From assembly GCA_902515455.1 (NCBI GenBank), contig CABXUO010000010.1, positions 1 to 40,503 on the forward strand: a stretch of 40,503 nt of DNA, given 5' to 3'. Origin of the DNA: an uncultured SAR86 cluster bacterium. GTDB lineage: Bacteria; Pseudomonadota; Gammaproteobacteria; Magnimaribacterales; D2472. Below the pieces are notes generated by a model that searched no databases, was not told the origin of the DNA, and saw only the letters and a list, made by a program, of their open reading frames with translations. Every line of letters begins with the position of its first letter. Position 1 is the stretch's first letter. A program made the translations under genes and the position numbers. Positions 23,932-33,154 of this stretch are shown in pieces.

Positions 23932-25185
23932 TCACATTCTTTTGATCATTTCCTTTGCAAAGCCTGAACAAGAAACCAAATTTGCGCCATCCATTAGTCT
24001 CTCAAAATCGTAAGTAACCATTTTATCTGTAATTGCAGCTTCCATTGATGAAATAATAAGGTCGGCTGCTTCAATCCAACCCATATGTCTTAACATCATT
24101 TCAGCTGACAAAATTAAGGAACCTGGATTAACTTTATCCTGACCAGCATACTTTGGTGCAGTACCATGCGTTGCCTCAAATAATGCAGAGTCATCTCCAA
24201 TATTTGCTCCAGGGGCAATGCCAATACCCCCAACACAGGCAGCGAGTGCATCTGAGACATAATCACCATTCAAGTTCATTGTTGCTATAACATCATACTC
24301 TTTTGGTCTAGTTAGTATTTGTTGAAGAAAAGCATCACAAATTACATCTTTGACTATAATATTTTTATTAGTATTCGGGTTCTTGACTGTAACCCATGGA
24401 CCGCCATCTAACAGCTCTCCATTATATGAATTCATACTTAACTCATATCCCCAATCTCTAAATGCTCCTTCAGTAAACTTCATAATATTTCCTTTATGAA
24501 CAAGTGTTACAGACGACCTATCATTTTTAATAGCATAATCAAGGGCTTGTTTTACTAGTCTTTCAGTCCCCTGCTTGGATATAGGTTTAACACCAAGGCC
24601 AACCTCAGAAGGAAAACGAATTTGAGTAACATTAAATTGTTCTTGTAAAACTTTTACCATTGCATCTGACTCTTTAGAGCCAGCTTCAAACTCTACACCA
24701 GCGTATATATCTTCAGAATTTTCTCTAAAAATTACCATGTCAACATGAGAGGGATTTTTTACTGGGCTTGGAACTCCTGCAAAATATCTAATTGGTCTTA
24801 AACACACATAAAGATCGAGAATCTGACGTAAAGAAACATTCAATGATCTTATTCCGCCTCCAACAGGAGTTGTTAGTGGTCCTTTGATACTGACGATATA
24901 CTCTTTTAACGCTTCAATGGTTTCATCAGGTAACCATGTATCCGCATCATATATCTGAGTTGATTTTTCGCCACAAAAAACTTCCATCCATGCTATTTTC
25001 TTACCCCCTTTATATGCTGTCTCAACTGCATTATCTACAACATCAATCATAGCTGGCGTAATATCAATTCCAATTCCATCACCTTCTATAAAAGGAATAA
25101 TTGGATTATCAGGGACTTGAAGCGATCCATCTTTTAATGTAATTTTTGAGCCTTCTTTTGGGATCTTAATATGTTTGTAAGCCAT
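23932..25185 (-). CDS. icd: NADP-dependent isocitrate dehydrogenase
   Basis: A 417-residue TCA-cycle enzyme, isocitrate to 2-oxoglutarate. It is close to the E. coli enzyme throughout: [13 protein letters not shown] with the regulatory serine, the [23 protein letters not shown] metal/cofactor region, and [19 protein letters not shown], whose KY pair gives NADP preference. The serine being conserved leaves room for AceK-type control, but aceK is not seen. AGAGGA precedes the ATG by 5-6 bases. clpS and clpA follow within 8 bases, so all three may share a transcript. Confidence 0.97.
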   Translation of the reverse strand: MAYKHIKIPKEGSKITLKDGSLQVPDNPIIPFIEGDGIGIDITPAMIDVVDNAVETAYKGGKKIAWMEVFCGEKSTQIYDADTWLPDETIEALKEYIVSIKGPLTTPVGGGIRSLNVSLRQILDLYVCLRPIRYFAGVPSPVKNPSHVDMVIFRENSEDIYAGVEFEAGSKESDAMVKVLQEQFNVTQIRFPSEVGLGVKPISKQGTERLVKQALDYAIKNDRSSVTLVHKGNIMKFTEGAFRDWGYELSMNSYNGELLDGGPWVTVKNPNTNKNIIVKDVICDAFLQQILTRPKEYDVIATMNLNGDYVSDALAACVGGIGIAPGANIGDDSALFEATHGTAPKYAGQDKVNPGSLILSAEMMLRHMGWIEAADLIISSMEAAITDKMVTYDFERLMDGANLVSCSGFAKEMIKRM

Positions 25186-25228
25186 GTTATCCTCTTTAAA
25201 ATGGTTTTATATTGTAAGATTCGGATGA

Positions 25229-25234
25229 ATTATA
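25229..25234 (-). promoter_or_regulatory. Candidate -10 element of icd
   Basis: Perfect leftward TATAAT about 43 bases before the icd ATG. The -35 is weak (TAATTT/TTAATT at 17-18 bases). It lies in the 89-base region shared with divergent mnmA, next to an inverted repeat AAACCT (25243-25248)/AGGTTT (25258-25263). Confidence 0.4.
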
Positions 25235-25274
25235 CTCTAAAAAAACCTCTTAAATTAAGGTTTATAAATAAAAT

Positions 25275-26366
25275 ATGACAAATATAAATAAAACAGTTGT
25301 TGTGGGCATGTCAGGCGGTGTTGACTCGTCTGTTGCAGCTTATTTATTACAGAAAGAAGGCTATAACGTTCAAGGTTTATTTATGCAAAATTGGCAAAAT
25401 GAACCTGGGGAAGTTTGTACATCAGAGCTAGATTTTAAAGATGCATCTAAAGTTTGTGATCAATTAAATATTCCATTGCATAAAGCAAATTTTAGTGATG
25501 AATATTGGGATAGAGTATTTAAAGAATTTCTTTCAGAACATGAAAAAGGAAGAACACCAAATCCTGATATTTTGTGTAACAGAGAAATAAAGTTCAAATC
25601 GTTTTTAGATTATGCGATTAAAATTGGAGCCGACCATATAGCAACTGGCCACTATGCAAGACTTGAACAAAAAGATAATCACACTCTTTTAATGAGATCA
25701 AAAGACTTAAATAAAGATCAAACATATTTTCTTCATGAGGTTAGTGGTAATGATTTTGCTAAATGTTTATTTCCATTAGAAGGACTGACTAAGAGTGAAG
25801 TAAGAGAAATCGCTGAAATTAATAACTTTATAAATCATAATAAAAAAGATTCTGTTGGAATTTGTTTTGTTGGAGAAAGAAATCTAAAAGATTTTCTTAA
25901 AAGATTTATCAAGTTTGAAAAAGGAGATATAAAAGACTCCGAAGGTAACATTATAGGCGAACACCCAGGATCAATTCTTTATACTCAAGGCCAAAGACAA
26001 GGGTTAAATGTTGGTGGTGTTAAAAATAAACCTGAGTTGCCATGGTACGTTTACGATAAAAATATTGAACTTAATGAAATTTATGTATGCCAGGGAGAAT
26101 TTAATAATTTATTAATGAGTAGCGGATTAATTATGGAAAAGATGAAGTGGATTAATCCAACTAAAAATCCAAAAAAACTTAGTTGTCAGGTACAAGTTCG
26201 ACACAGGGGAAAGCCAATAGAATGTATTGCGCATTTTTTAGATGATGAAGTAAAAGTAATGTTCTCAGAAAACATCAGAGCAATAGCACCAGGACAATCA
26301 GCCGTGCTTTATAAAAATAATCAATGTTTAGGTGGCGGCATAATAGCAAAAGCTTTAAAAGACTAG
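25275..26366 (+). CDS. mnmA: tRNA-specific 2-thiouridylase MnmA
   Basis: A 363-residue enzyme that adds sulfur to U34 of Lys, Glu and Gln tRNAs. The PP-loop ATP site is GMSGGVDSS (11-19). Catalytic cysteines are C101 in PDILCNREIKF and C197 in GICFVGER. The substrate-recognition DKDQTYFLH-like stretch (NKDQTYFL) is present. A TATAAA hexamer (25263-25268) lies exactly 6 bases before the ATG with no Shine-Dalgarno. purB starts 14 bases downstream of its stop; the hflD gene found between them in E. coli is absent. Confidence 0.97.
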   Translation: MTNINKTVVVGMSGGVDSSVAAYLLQKEGYNVQGLFMQNWQNEPGEVCTSELDFKDASKVCDQLNIPLHKANFSDEYWDRVFKEFLSEHEKGRTPNPDILCNREIKFKSFLDYAIKIGADHIATGHYARLEQKDNHTLLMRSKDLNKDQTYFLHEVSGNDFAKCLFPLEGLTKSEVREIAEINNFINHNKKDSVGICFVGERNLKDFLKRFIKFEKGDIKDSEGNIIGEHPGSILYTQGQRQGLNVGGVKNKPELPWYVYDKNIELNEIYVCQGEFNNLLMSSGLIMEKMKWINPTKNPKKLSCQVQVRHRGKPIECIAHFLDDEVKVMFSENIRAIAPGQSAVLYKNNQCLGGGIIAKALKD

Positions 26367-26380
26367 CTATAATTAGCTCA

Positions 26381-27742
26381 ATGAAAAATCAAGATCAAAT
26401 CTCTCCACTAGATAATCGCTATAATCAAAAAATTGTTGAATTAGCAAAGAATTTTTCAGAATCCAATCTAAATAAAACTCGATTTGAAATTGAGATTGAT
26501 TGGGTAATTTTTTTAACCACTCAATGTGGTAAAAAGTTCCCGCCCCTATCTAATGCTGCAAAAAAAAATCTTTTAGCAATCAAAAATAATTTTAATGAAA
26601 AATCGGCAAAAAGAATTAAAAAAATTGAGTCAAAAACTAATCATGATGTTAAAGCTGTTGAATATTTTATTAGAGAAGAATTTAAAAAATATTCCAATTT
26701 AAAAAAATACGAATATTTAGTTCATTTTGCATTAACTAGTGAAGACATTAATTCATTAACATACGGTGTATTAATTAGAGATGCTAAAGATATATATATT
26801 AAAAAATTAGACTCCCTCATTAAAATATTAAATTCAAAATCTAAATTATGGTCATCCATACCCATGCTCGCCAGAACCCATGGGCAAGCCGCGTCCCCAT
26901 CAACTCTTGGAAAAGAAATAAAAGTCTTTCATCAAAGACTAATTCGACAAAAAGAAATACTAAAAAGAATAAGACCTTTAGCTAAGTTTAGTGGTGCTAC
27001 AGGTAACTACCATACTTTATATTTGGCTGATTCAAGCATTAATTGGGCATCAAAGACTAAAAAGTTTATTTCAACACATAGGGTTGAGCAAAATCCAATA
27101 ACAACACAAATTGAACCACACGATGGAATAGCGGAAATTTGTCAATGCATTCAAAGAATTAATAATATTTTTATTGATATGAATCAAGATTTCTGGGCAT
27201 ACATCTCCAATGATATTTTTAAACTAAGACTTAAGGATGGTGAAGTTGGATCCTCTACTATGCCTCACAAAGTGAACCCAATTGATTTTGAAAATTCTGA
27301 AGGAAATATGGGGATTTCAAACTCTTTGATGGGTTTCTTTGCAGAAAAATTATCAAAATCTAGATTGCAAAGAGATCTATCTGATTCAACTGTTTTACGA
27401 AATATTGGGATAGGTTTTGGGTATAGCTATTTAGGAATTATTTCCTGCATGCAAGGCTTAAATAAAATTCAGCCTAACAAAATTAAAACAGCGTCAGAGC
27501 TTTCAGACAATTGGCAGGTACTCGCTGAAGCATTACAGATAGTTATGAAATTAGAGGGCTATGAAAATGCCTATGAAGATATTAAAAATTTAACCAGAGG
27601 ACAAAATCTTGAAAAACATTCATATTTAGAAATTGTTGATTCGCTAAAAATCTCCAAAACTTCAAAAGATAAATTAAGAAAACTTACACCCCATAATTAC
27701 ACTGGTATTGCCTCAATGCTAGCAAAAAATAAATATTCGTAG
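26381..27742 (+). CDS. purB: Adenylosuccinate lyase
   Basis: A 453-residue purine-synthesis enzyme acting on SAICAR and adenylosuccinate. The start at 26381 (KNQDQISPLDNRYN) matches the usual N-terminus; the longer in-frame form from 26324 would overlap mnmA. The family signature GSSTMPHKVNP and the catalytic-region motifs TSEDIN and ARTHGQAA are present. A perfect TATAAT (26368-26373) 7 bases before the ATG may allow leaderless transcription from inside the mnmA-purB junction. Confidence 0.97.
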   Translation: MKNQDQISPLDNRYNQKIVELAKNFSESNLNKTRFEIEIDWVIFLTTQCGKKFPPLSNAAKKNLLAIKNNFNEKSAKRIKKIESKTNHDVKAVEYFIREEFKKYSNLKKYEYLVHFALTSEDINSLTYGVLIRDAKDIYIKKLDSLIKILNSKSKLWSSIPMLARTHGQAASPSTLGKEIKVFHQRLIRQKEILKRIRPLAKFSGATGNYHTLYLADSSINWASKTKKFISTHRVEQNPITTQIEPHDGIAEICQCIQRINNIFIDMNQDFWAYISNDIFKLRLKDGEVGSSTMPHKVNPIDFENSEGNMGISNSLMGFFAEKLSKSRLQRDLSDSTVLRNIGIGFGYSYLGIISCMQGLNKIQPNKIKTASELSDNWQVLAEALQIVMKLEGYENAYEDIKNLTRGQNLEKHSYLEIVDSLKISKTSKDKLRKLTPHNYTGIASMLAKNKYS

Positions 27743-27766
27743 TTAAACTACAATATTTAACCTCTT

Positions 27767-27790
27767 TAAATACTATTAACATAGTATTTA
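27767..27790. promoter_or_regulatory. Perfect 9-bp inverted repeat upstream of aceA, operator candidate
   Basis: TAAATACTA (27767-27775), spacer TTAACA, TAGTATTTA (27782-27790), ending 9 bases before the aceA -35. No T-run follows, so an operator or activator site for aceA is more likely than a purB terminator. Confidence 0.5.
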
Positions 27791-27799
27791 TTAATAATA

Positions 27800-27828
27800 T
27801 TGACAATTAATAGCATTTAAATTCAAAT
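27800..27828 (+). promoter_or_regulatory. aceA promoter
   Basis: Perfect -35 TTGACA (27800-27805), 17-base spacer, -10 TCAAAT (27823-27828, 4 of 6 matches). The predicted leader is about 22 bases and contains the AGGGGG ribosome-binding site. Confidence 0.6.
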
Positions 27829-27856
27829 TCACTACATTGATAAATAGGGGGCTATA

Positions 27857-29443
27857 ATGTCAAAAACAAATTTTACATCTGAAGTAGAAAAGTTAAATAA
27901 AATTCCAAAATTTTCTGAATCAAGCTGGGATTCTATAAGTCCAAAGTATGCAGCTAGGATGAGACTGCAAAATCAGTTTAAATCAGGAATTGATATTGCT
28001 AAATATACAGCATCATTAATGAGAAAGGATATGGATGAATACGATAAAGATTCATCAGCTTACACTCAATCGTTAGGATGCTGGCATGGTTTTATTGGCC
28101 AACAAAAATTAATTTCGATCAAAAAACATTTCGGTACGACTGATAAGAAATACCTTTATCTTTCAGGCTGGATGGTTGCAGCATTACGATCTGAATTTGG
28201 GCCCCTTCCAGATCAATCTATGCACGAAAAAACTTCAGTTGCAGCACTTATAAAAGAACTTTATACATTCTTAAGACAAGCTGATGCACGGGAGCTTGGA
28301 GGTTTATTTAGACAACTAGACGAGGCTAGTGATGAGAAAAAACCATTATTTCAAAAGAAAATAGATGATTTTGAGACACATATTGTTCCAATTATTGCTG
28401 ATATTGATGCAGGATTTGGTAACGAAGAAGCAACATATTTAATGGCAAAGCAAATGATTGAAGCTGGAGCATGTTGCATTCAAATTGAAAATCAAGTTTC
28501 AGATGAAAAGCAATGTGGTCACCAAGATGGAAAGGTAACTGTCCCACATGCAGACTTTCTCGCAAAAATTAATGCAGTAAGATACGCTTTTTTAGAGCTT
28601 GGAGTAGATGATGGAGTTATAGTAGCAAGAACTGACTCATTAGGTGCTGGATTGACTAAACAAATAGCTATAACACATGAAGTCGGTGATTTAGGAGATC
28701 AATATAATTCATTTTTAGATGTTGAAGATCTAGAATCCTCTCAGTTAGATCATGGAGATGTTTTAATTAATCAAAATGGAAAAGTTGTTCGGCCAAAACG
28801 TCTTCCAAGTAACTTATATCGTTTTAAAGAAGGAACAGGTGAAGCACGCTGTATACTTGATTCCATTACCAGTTTACAAAACGGCGCAGATTTAATTTGG
28901 ATTGAAACTGAAAAGCCTCATATTGGTCAAATTGGAGCAATGATGGATGAAATTAAAAAAGTAGTTCCAAATGCAAAACTCGTTTACAACAATAGCCCTT
29001 CATTCAATTGGACTCTTAACTTTAGACAACAAGTATTTGATGCAATGTCTAAAGATGGTGAAGATGTATCTGAATATACAAGAGAAAATTTGATGAACGA
29101 AGAATATGACAACACTGAACTTGCTATGCAAGCTGATGAAAAAATAAGAACTTTTCAAGCCGATGCGGCTAGAGAAGCTGGAATTTTTCATCATTTAATT
29201 ACCCTGCCAACATACCATACTGCAGCTTTATCTACAGACAATCTTGCTAAAAAATATTTTGGTGAAATGGGTATGCTTGGGTATGTTAAAGGCGTTCAAA
29301 GAAAAGAAATTCGTCAAGGAATTGCATGCGTGAAACATCAAAACATGGCTGGCTCAGATATGGGCGACGATCATAAAGAATACTTTGCTGGTGAGGCTGC
29401 GCTTAAAGCATCTGGAGAAGATAATACGATGAATCAATTCTAA
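27857..29443 (+). CDS. aceA: Isocitrate lyase, long form
   Basis: A 528-residue glyoxylate-shunt enzyme, splitting isocitrate into succinate and glyoxylate. The active-site motif is KQCGH (C220), with ADIDAGFGNEEATY (181-194) for metal and substrate. Length and motif form match the long Pseudomonas-type enzyme rather than the 434-residue E. coli type. A strong AGGGGG lies 8 bases before the ATG. No malate synthase is seen nearby. It competes with icd for isocitrate when growing on acetate or fatty acids, in line with acyl-CoA dehydrogenases on the right. Its stop abuts that of nqrM with no gap. Confidence 0.97.
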   Translation: MSKTNFTSEVEKLNKIPKFSESSWDSISPKYAARMRLQNQFKSGIDIAKYTASLMRKDMDEYDKDSSAYTQSLGCWHGFIGQQKLISIKKHFGTTDKKYLYLSGWMVAALRSEFGPLPDQSMHEKTSVAALIKELYTFLRQADARELGGLFRQLDEASDEKKPLFQKKIDDFETHIVPIIADIDAGFGNEEATYLMAKQMIEAGACCIQIENQVSDEKQCGHQDGKVTVPHADFLAKINAVRYAFLELGVDDGVIVARTDSLGAGLTKQIAITHEVGDLGDQYNSFLDVEDLESSQLDHGDVLINQNGKVVRPKRLPSNLYRFKEGTGEARCILDSITSLQNGADLIWIETEKPHIGQIGAMMDEIKKVVPNAKLVYNNSPSFNWTLNFRQQVFDAMSKDGEDVSEYTRENLMNEEYDNTELAMQADEKIRTFQADAAREAGIFHHLITLPTYHTAALSTDNLAKKYFGEMGMLGYVKGVQRKEIRQGIACVKHQNMAGSDMGDDHKEYFAGEAALKASGEDNTMNQF

Positions 29444-29620
29444 TTAGTTTTCACATCCCCCTGTGTTGGTGCGTCCGCATATTTGACAGGACGCACCATC
29501 TTCTAAGTTTGCCATTCCCCCACAACTACCCTGAATTGGTTTATTTTTTAAAATAACTCCAACCGAAATAGCAGCAAATGATATAGCTATAAGCAGAAAT
29601 ACTGATAAAAATTCAATCAT
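29444..29620 (-). CDS. nqrM: NqrM, Na+-NQR maturation protein (58 residues)
   Basis: Short gene that a length filter would miss. Translation gives one N-terminal helix (IEFLSVFLLIAISFAAISVG), then CGGMANLEDGASCQICGRT and a final Cys, giving four conserved cysteines. NqrM (DUF539) is needed to deliver iron to the Cys-coordinated site between NqrD and NqrE. The start overlaps the apbE stop by 8 bases, and it is the last gene of the nqr operon, as in Vibrio and Pseudomonas. It abuts aceA, which converges on it with no spacer. Confidence 0.93.
   Translation of the reverse strand: MIEFLSVFLLIAISFAAISVGVILKNKPIQGSCGGMANLEDGASCQICGRTNTGGCEN
29467..29498. other. 10-bp GC-rich hairpin inside nqrM
   Basis: TGGTGCGTCC (29467-29476), 12-base loop, GGACGCACCA (29489-29498), inside the Cys-rich coding end of nqrM and just past the aceA stop. 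It could form in either mRNA. No T-run follows on either strand, so any role in ending or stabilising transcripts would be through Rho or RNase blocking. Confidence 0.5.
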
Positions 29621-30593
29621 TATAGTTCCAATAATTTGATTTAATCATCATATTATTTTCTTGCATTATATACATAACTGATATGTTATGTTCATTTGCA
29701 ACTTTAATACCTTTATTTGGCCCAAGAGCATTAAGTGCTGTAGCCCATGCATCAGCAGTCATTGATGATTTTTCTGAAACAACTGTAACAGAGTAGGATT
29801 TATCGATTAATGATTTTTGAATTTCTGGAATAAATGTATGACTAGTAATAACACCATTATCATTTAATTTAAAATTTCTGTACTCTCCCGATGTGGCTAT
29901 TGCTAAAAATTTGTTACTTCGAATTTGCGTATCTGATTGATTATTCACAGCAGATGGACTTTGAATACCTACAGTCCATGGTTCACCGTGTTTTGATCCA
30001 TTTACTATTATTTCGCCACCAATATCAATCAAGTAATTATTTCTATTTGCTCTCATGAGAAGATTCGAAATTTGATCCAATGCGTAACCTTTTGCGATTG
30101 ATGATAAATCAAATTGAAAATTATCATTTTTAGTAATGGAATTATTGTTTAAAAAATTAAATCTTTTTTTTGAAACCGGAATAGAATTATCAACCATTGA
30201 AGATTCAGGTCCAAATCCCTCTTTAATTATTAATGATCCAATAGTCACATCGTAATATCCATTTGATAATTGATGAAGATCTTCGGCAAATTTTAAAATA
30301 GTGTACATATCTGAAGAAATGACTATTTCTGTATTTATAGGTGCTGCATTAATAATTGATAGCTCTGAGGATGGTTTATAGTTTGAAGCAACAAAATCAA
30401 TTCTATTTAATTCTTGCTTAATTGATTGAATGAGAGAATCTGGTATATAGTCTGTTGAAACTAATTTCCAATAAGTTCCATATATCGAATCAGAAGTTTC
30501 ATAGAGAGCATTTTTATTATATTTGAAGGCAAAAAATATACACGCTAAACCTACAGCTAGGGCTAATAATTTAGATAAAACTAGCCTATTCAA
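29613..30593 (-). CDS. apbE: FAD:protein FMN transferase (ApbE) of the nqr operon
   Basis: A 326-residue periplasmic enzyme with N-terminal anchor (LLALAVGLACIFFAFKY) that attaches FMN covalently to threonines of NqrB and NqrC, using FAD and Mg2+. Family marks are SELSIINA near 77-84, GYYDVTIGSLI, FDLSSIAKGYALD, DIGGEIIV and TADAWATALNALGPNKG. The start is TTG, as no ATG or GTG is available in frame between the nqrF stop and the anchor. It lies 8 bases after nqrF, with no good Shine-Dalgarno. Overlaps nqrM. Confidence 0.95.
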   Translation of the reverse strand: MNRLVLSKLLALAVGLACIFFAFKYNKNALYETSDSIYGTYWKLVSTDYIPDSLIQSIKQELNRIDFVASNYKPSSELSIINAAPINTEIVISSDMYTILKFAEDLHQLSNGYYDVTIGSLIIKEGFGPESSMVDNSIPVSKKRFNFLNNNSITKNDNFQFDLSSIAKGYALDQISNLLMRANRNNYLIDIGGEIIVNGSKHGEPWTVGIQSPSAVNNQSDTQIRSNKFLAIATSGEYRNFKLNDNGVITSHTFIPEIQKSLIDKSYSVTVVSEKSSMTADAWATALNALGPNKGIKVANEHNISVMYIMQENNMMIKSNYWNYND

Positions 30594-30601
30594 CTGAGGT
30601 T

Positions 30602-31834
30602 CTAACCACCAAAGTCATCGAGCATTATATTTTCTGGCTCAACGCCAAGATTGATAAGCATGTCAATACAAGCCTTATTCATCATTGGTGGGCCACACAT
30701 ATAGAATTCACAATCTTCAGGAGCTTTATGAGATTTTAAATAATTATCATAAATAACTTGATGAATAAATCCGGTTAGACCATTCCATTCATCTTCTGGC
30801 TGAGGATCTGATAAAGCAACATGCCAATCAAAGCTTTTATTATTTGCAGCAAGTTCATTAAAATCATCAACATAAAACATTTCTTTCAGGCTTCTCGCTC
30901 CATACCAAAAAGAAATCTTTCTATCGCTATTTATTCTAAGCAGTTGATCAAAAATATGTGCTCGCATAGGAGCCATACCTGCTCCACCCCCAATAAATAC
31001 CATTTCGGAATTAGTTTTTTTAGCAAAGAATTCACCAAAAGGACCAAAAACTCTTACTTTATCACCCGGTTTAAGATTAAAAGTCCAAGATGACATCAAT
31101 CCAGGCGGAATATCTGTAGATCCAGGAGGAGGACTTGCAACTCTGATATTAAACTTTAAAACACCCTTTTCATCTGGATAATTTGCCATTGAGTATGCTC
31201 GAATTATAGGCTCAGAGTTATTTGCTACATTATCCCAAATTTTGAATTTATCCCAGTCTTCCCTATATTCATCCGCAACATGGAAGGATTTATAATCAAG
31301 ATTATTATATGCAGGAGCTTCGAGTTGAACGTATCCACCCGCTTTGAAATTTACCTCTTCACCTTCTGGTAGTTTTAGAACCAATTCTTTTATGAATGTT
31401 GCAACATTATCATTTGAAATTACTTCACACTCCCACTCTTTAACACCAAATACTTCTTCAGGAATAGTAATCTTTAAATCATTCTTTACTGCTACCTGAC
31501 AAGATAATCTCCAGCCATCTTTTTTTTCTTTTGAATTAAAGTGCGATTCTTCAGTTGGAAGTATAGATCCACCACCTTCTGAAATTTGACATTTGCATTG
31601 ACTGCATGTCCCGCCTCCACCGCATGCTGAGGATAAAAAAATCTTATTTTCAGCAAGTGTTTGTAATAGTTTGTTGCCTGATGGAACAACGATCGGATTT
31701 GATGAATCTCCATTAATTTCAATCGAGACATCACCAGAACTAACCAATTGGCTGCGTGCAGCAATAATAATTCCAACCAAAAGAAGGACCACACCGGTAA
31801 AAGAAAGAACGCCTAAAAATAAATCAATTTGCAT
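30602..31834 (-). CDS. nqrF: Na+-NQR subunit F, NADH-oxidising
   Basis: A 410-residue electron-entry subunit. It has an N-terminal helix at 3-26 and a 2Fe-2S domain with C71, C77, C80 ([10 protein letters not shown]) and C112. The FAD domain has RAYSMANYP, and the NADH domain has [12 protein letters not shown] and [11 protein letters not shown] near the C-terminus. All cofactor residues are intact. Length matches the usual 407-408. A 29-base gap separates it from nqrE, the largest within the operon, and no Shine-Dalgarno is obvious. Confidence 0.98.
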   Translation of the reverse strand: MQIDLFLGVLSFTGVVLLLVGIIIAARSQLVSSGDVSIEINGDSSNPIVVPSGNKLLQTLAENKIFLSSACGGGGTCSQCKCQISEGGGSILPTEESHFNSKEKKDGWRLSCQVAVKNDLKITIPEEVFGVKEWECEVISNDNVATFIKELVLKLPEGEEVNFKAGGYVQLEAPAYNNLDYKSFHVADEYREDWDKFKIWDNVANNSEPIIRAYSMANYPDEKGVLKFNIRVASPPPGSTDIPPGLMSSWTFNLKPGDKVRVFGPFGEFFAKKTNSEMVFIGGGAGMAPMRAHIFDQLLRINSDRKISFWYGARSLKEMFYVDDFNELAANNKSFDWHVALSDPQPEDEWNGLTGFIHQVIYDNYLKSHKAPEDCEFYMCGPPMMNKACIDMLINLGVEPENIMLDDFGG

Positions 31835-31863
31835 ATTTTATATATTGTTACTAATCTTAATTT

Positions 31864-32475
31864 TTAAAGTGAAATACCGCCAAATGACATAAAACCAAAA
31901 CTCATTAAACCAACTATTAAAAATGTAACTCCTAGCCCTTGTAAGCCATCAGGAATATCTGAATATTTTAATTTCTCCCTAATGCCTGCTAAGACCACTA
32001 TTGCCATCGCCCAACCAACACCAGCACCCAATCCATAGACTACACTCTCACCAAACTTAAGATCTTTTTCTATCATGAATAATGACGCACCTAAAATTGC
32101 ACAATTTACAGTAATCAAAGGTAAGAAAACTCCTAGTGCGTTATATAAAGCTGGAACAAACTTATCTAAAAACATTTCTAATATTTGGACAGCTGCAGCA
32201 ATTACTCCTATGTAACTTATTAAACCAACAAATTCTAAGTTTGCTTCTGGTAGTCCTGCCCAAGCAAGAGCACCTTCTTTAAGAATTGAATTATAAATTA
32301 AATTATTGAGAGGAACTGTAATTAGACATACAACAATGACAGCTATTCCCAGACCAAATGCAGCATCAATTTTCTTTGATATTGCTATAAACGTACACAT
32401 TCCTAAAAAAACAGACAAAGCAATGTTCTCTATAAAAACTGTAGTTATAAATATGCTTAGATAGTGTTCAAACAT
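31864..32475 (-). CDS. nqrE: Na+-NQR subunit E
   Basis: A 203-residue integral membrane subunit with about six helices. It pairs with NqrD to form an inverted-symmetry unit that holds the Cys-ligated iron centre. Characteristic runs: [23 protein letters not shown] (4-26), [21 protein letters not shown] and [24 protein letters not shown]. Cysteines in LGMCTF and TVNCAI are those expected near the iron. Overlaps nqrD by 8 bases. Confidence 0.98.
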   Translation of the reverse strand: MFEHYLSIFITTVFIENIALSVFLGMCTFIAISKKIDAAFGLGIAVIVVCLITVPLNNLIYNSILKEGALAWAGLPEANLEFVGLISYIGVIAAAVQILEMFLDKFVPALYNALGVFLPLITVNCAILGASLFMIEKDLKFGESVVYGLGAGVGWAMAIVVLAGIREKLKYSDIPDGLQGLGVTFLIVGLMSFGFMSFGGISL

Positions 32476-33154
32476 TTAATTCTCTTTTAGACAAATCTGG
32501 AGCTGTTGCATGTCTAGATAGTTTGTATTCATTTGGTTCAATTTGATCTTTTTTATATGCTCTAATTCCCCATATCATCAAGCCAATCAAAATGAATGAA
32601 CTAGGTGGAAGTAATAAAAGATTATTTGCTGGATACCAACCACCATTTGAAACTAAAGGTAAAATTTCATATCCCATCAAAGTTCCAGCACCAAATAGCT
32701 CTCTGACAAAAGCTACAGCAATTAAAATTATGCTATAGCCTAAACCATTACCAAGACCATCAAGAAAACTAACAAAAGGTTTCTCTTTCATTGCGAAAGC
32801 TTCTGCTCTACCCATTACAATACAATTTGTAATTATTAAGCCAACAAAAACTGAGAGTTTTTTGCTTGTTTCATAATCATATGCTTTTAAAAGCTCATCA
32901 ACGACAATCACTAAAGATGCAATAATTGTCATCTGGACGATAATTCTTACACTGCTAGGAATATAGTTTCGAATGATAGAAATAAAAAGATTAGAAAATG
33001 AGACAACGCTAGTTAGAGCAACACACATTACTAAAGTTACTGAGAGATTACTTGTAACTGCCAGTGCTGAGCATATTCCAAGAATTTGAAGTGTAATTGG
33101 ATTTTCTTCTAGTAAAGGTTTTGAAAGAATTTGTTTATACTGCTTAACTGTCAT
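32468..33154 (-). CDS. nqrD: Na+-NQR subunit D
   Basis: A 228-residue membrane subunit with about six helices, partner of NqrE. Markers: [22 protein letters not shown] (14-35) and [23 protein letters not shown], with cysteines (GICSAL, TNCIVM) matching the iron-site positions. The C-terminal cytoplasmic tail is slightly longer than usual (Vibrio about 210). Overlaps nqrC by 11 bases and nqrE by 8. Confidence 0.98.
   Translation of the reverse strand: MTVKQYKQILSKPLLEENPITLQILGICSALAVTSNLSVTLVMCVALTSVVSFSNLFISIIRNYIPSSVRIIVQMTIIASLVIVVDELLKAYDYETSKKLSVFVGLIITNCIVMGRAEAFAMKEKPFVSFLDGLGNGLGYSIILIAVAFVRELFGAGTLMGYEILPLVSNGGWYPANNLLLLPPSSFILIGLMIWGIRAYKKDQIEPNEYKLSRHATAPDLSKRELNV

Noticed and set aside
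23924..23971. Longer start for clpS at 23971
   Set aside because: The extra 16 residues overlap the icd end and are not part of the ClpS family; GAGGA precedes the ATG at 23923.
26324..26380. Longer start for purB
   Set aside because: It overlaps the mnmA end, and the extra residues are not family-like; PurB starts at KNQDQISPLDNRY.
27739..27751. GTAGTTAAACTAC palindrome at the purB stop as a terminator
   Set aside because: Only a 4-bp stem is possible with a realistic loop, and no T-run follows.
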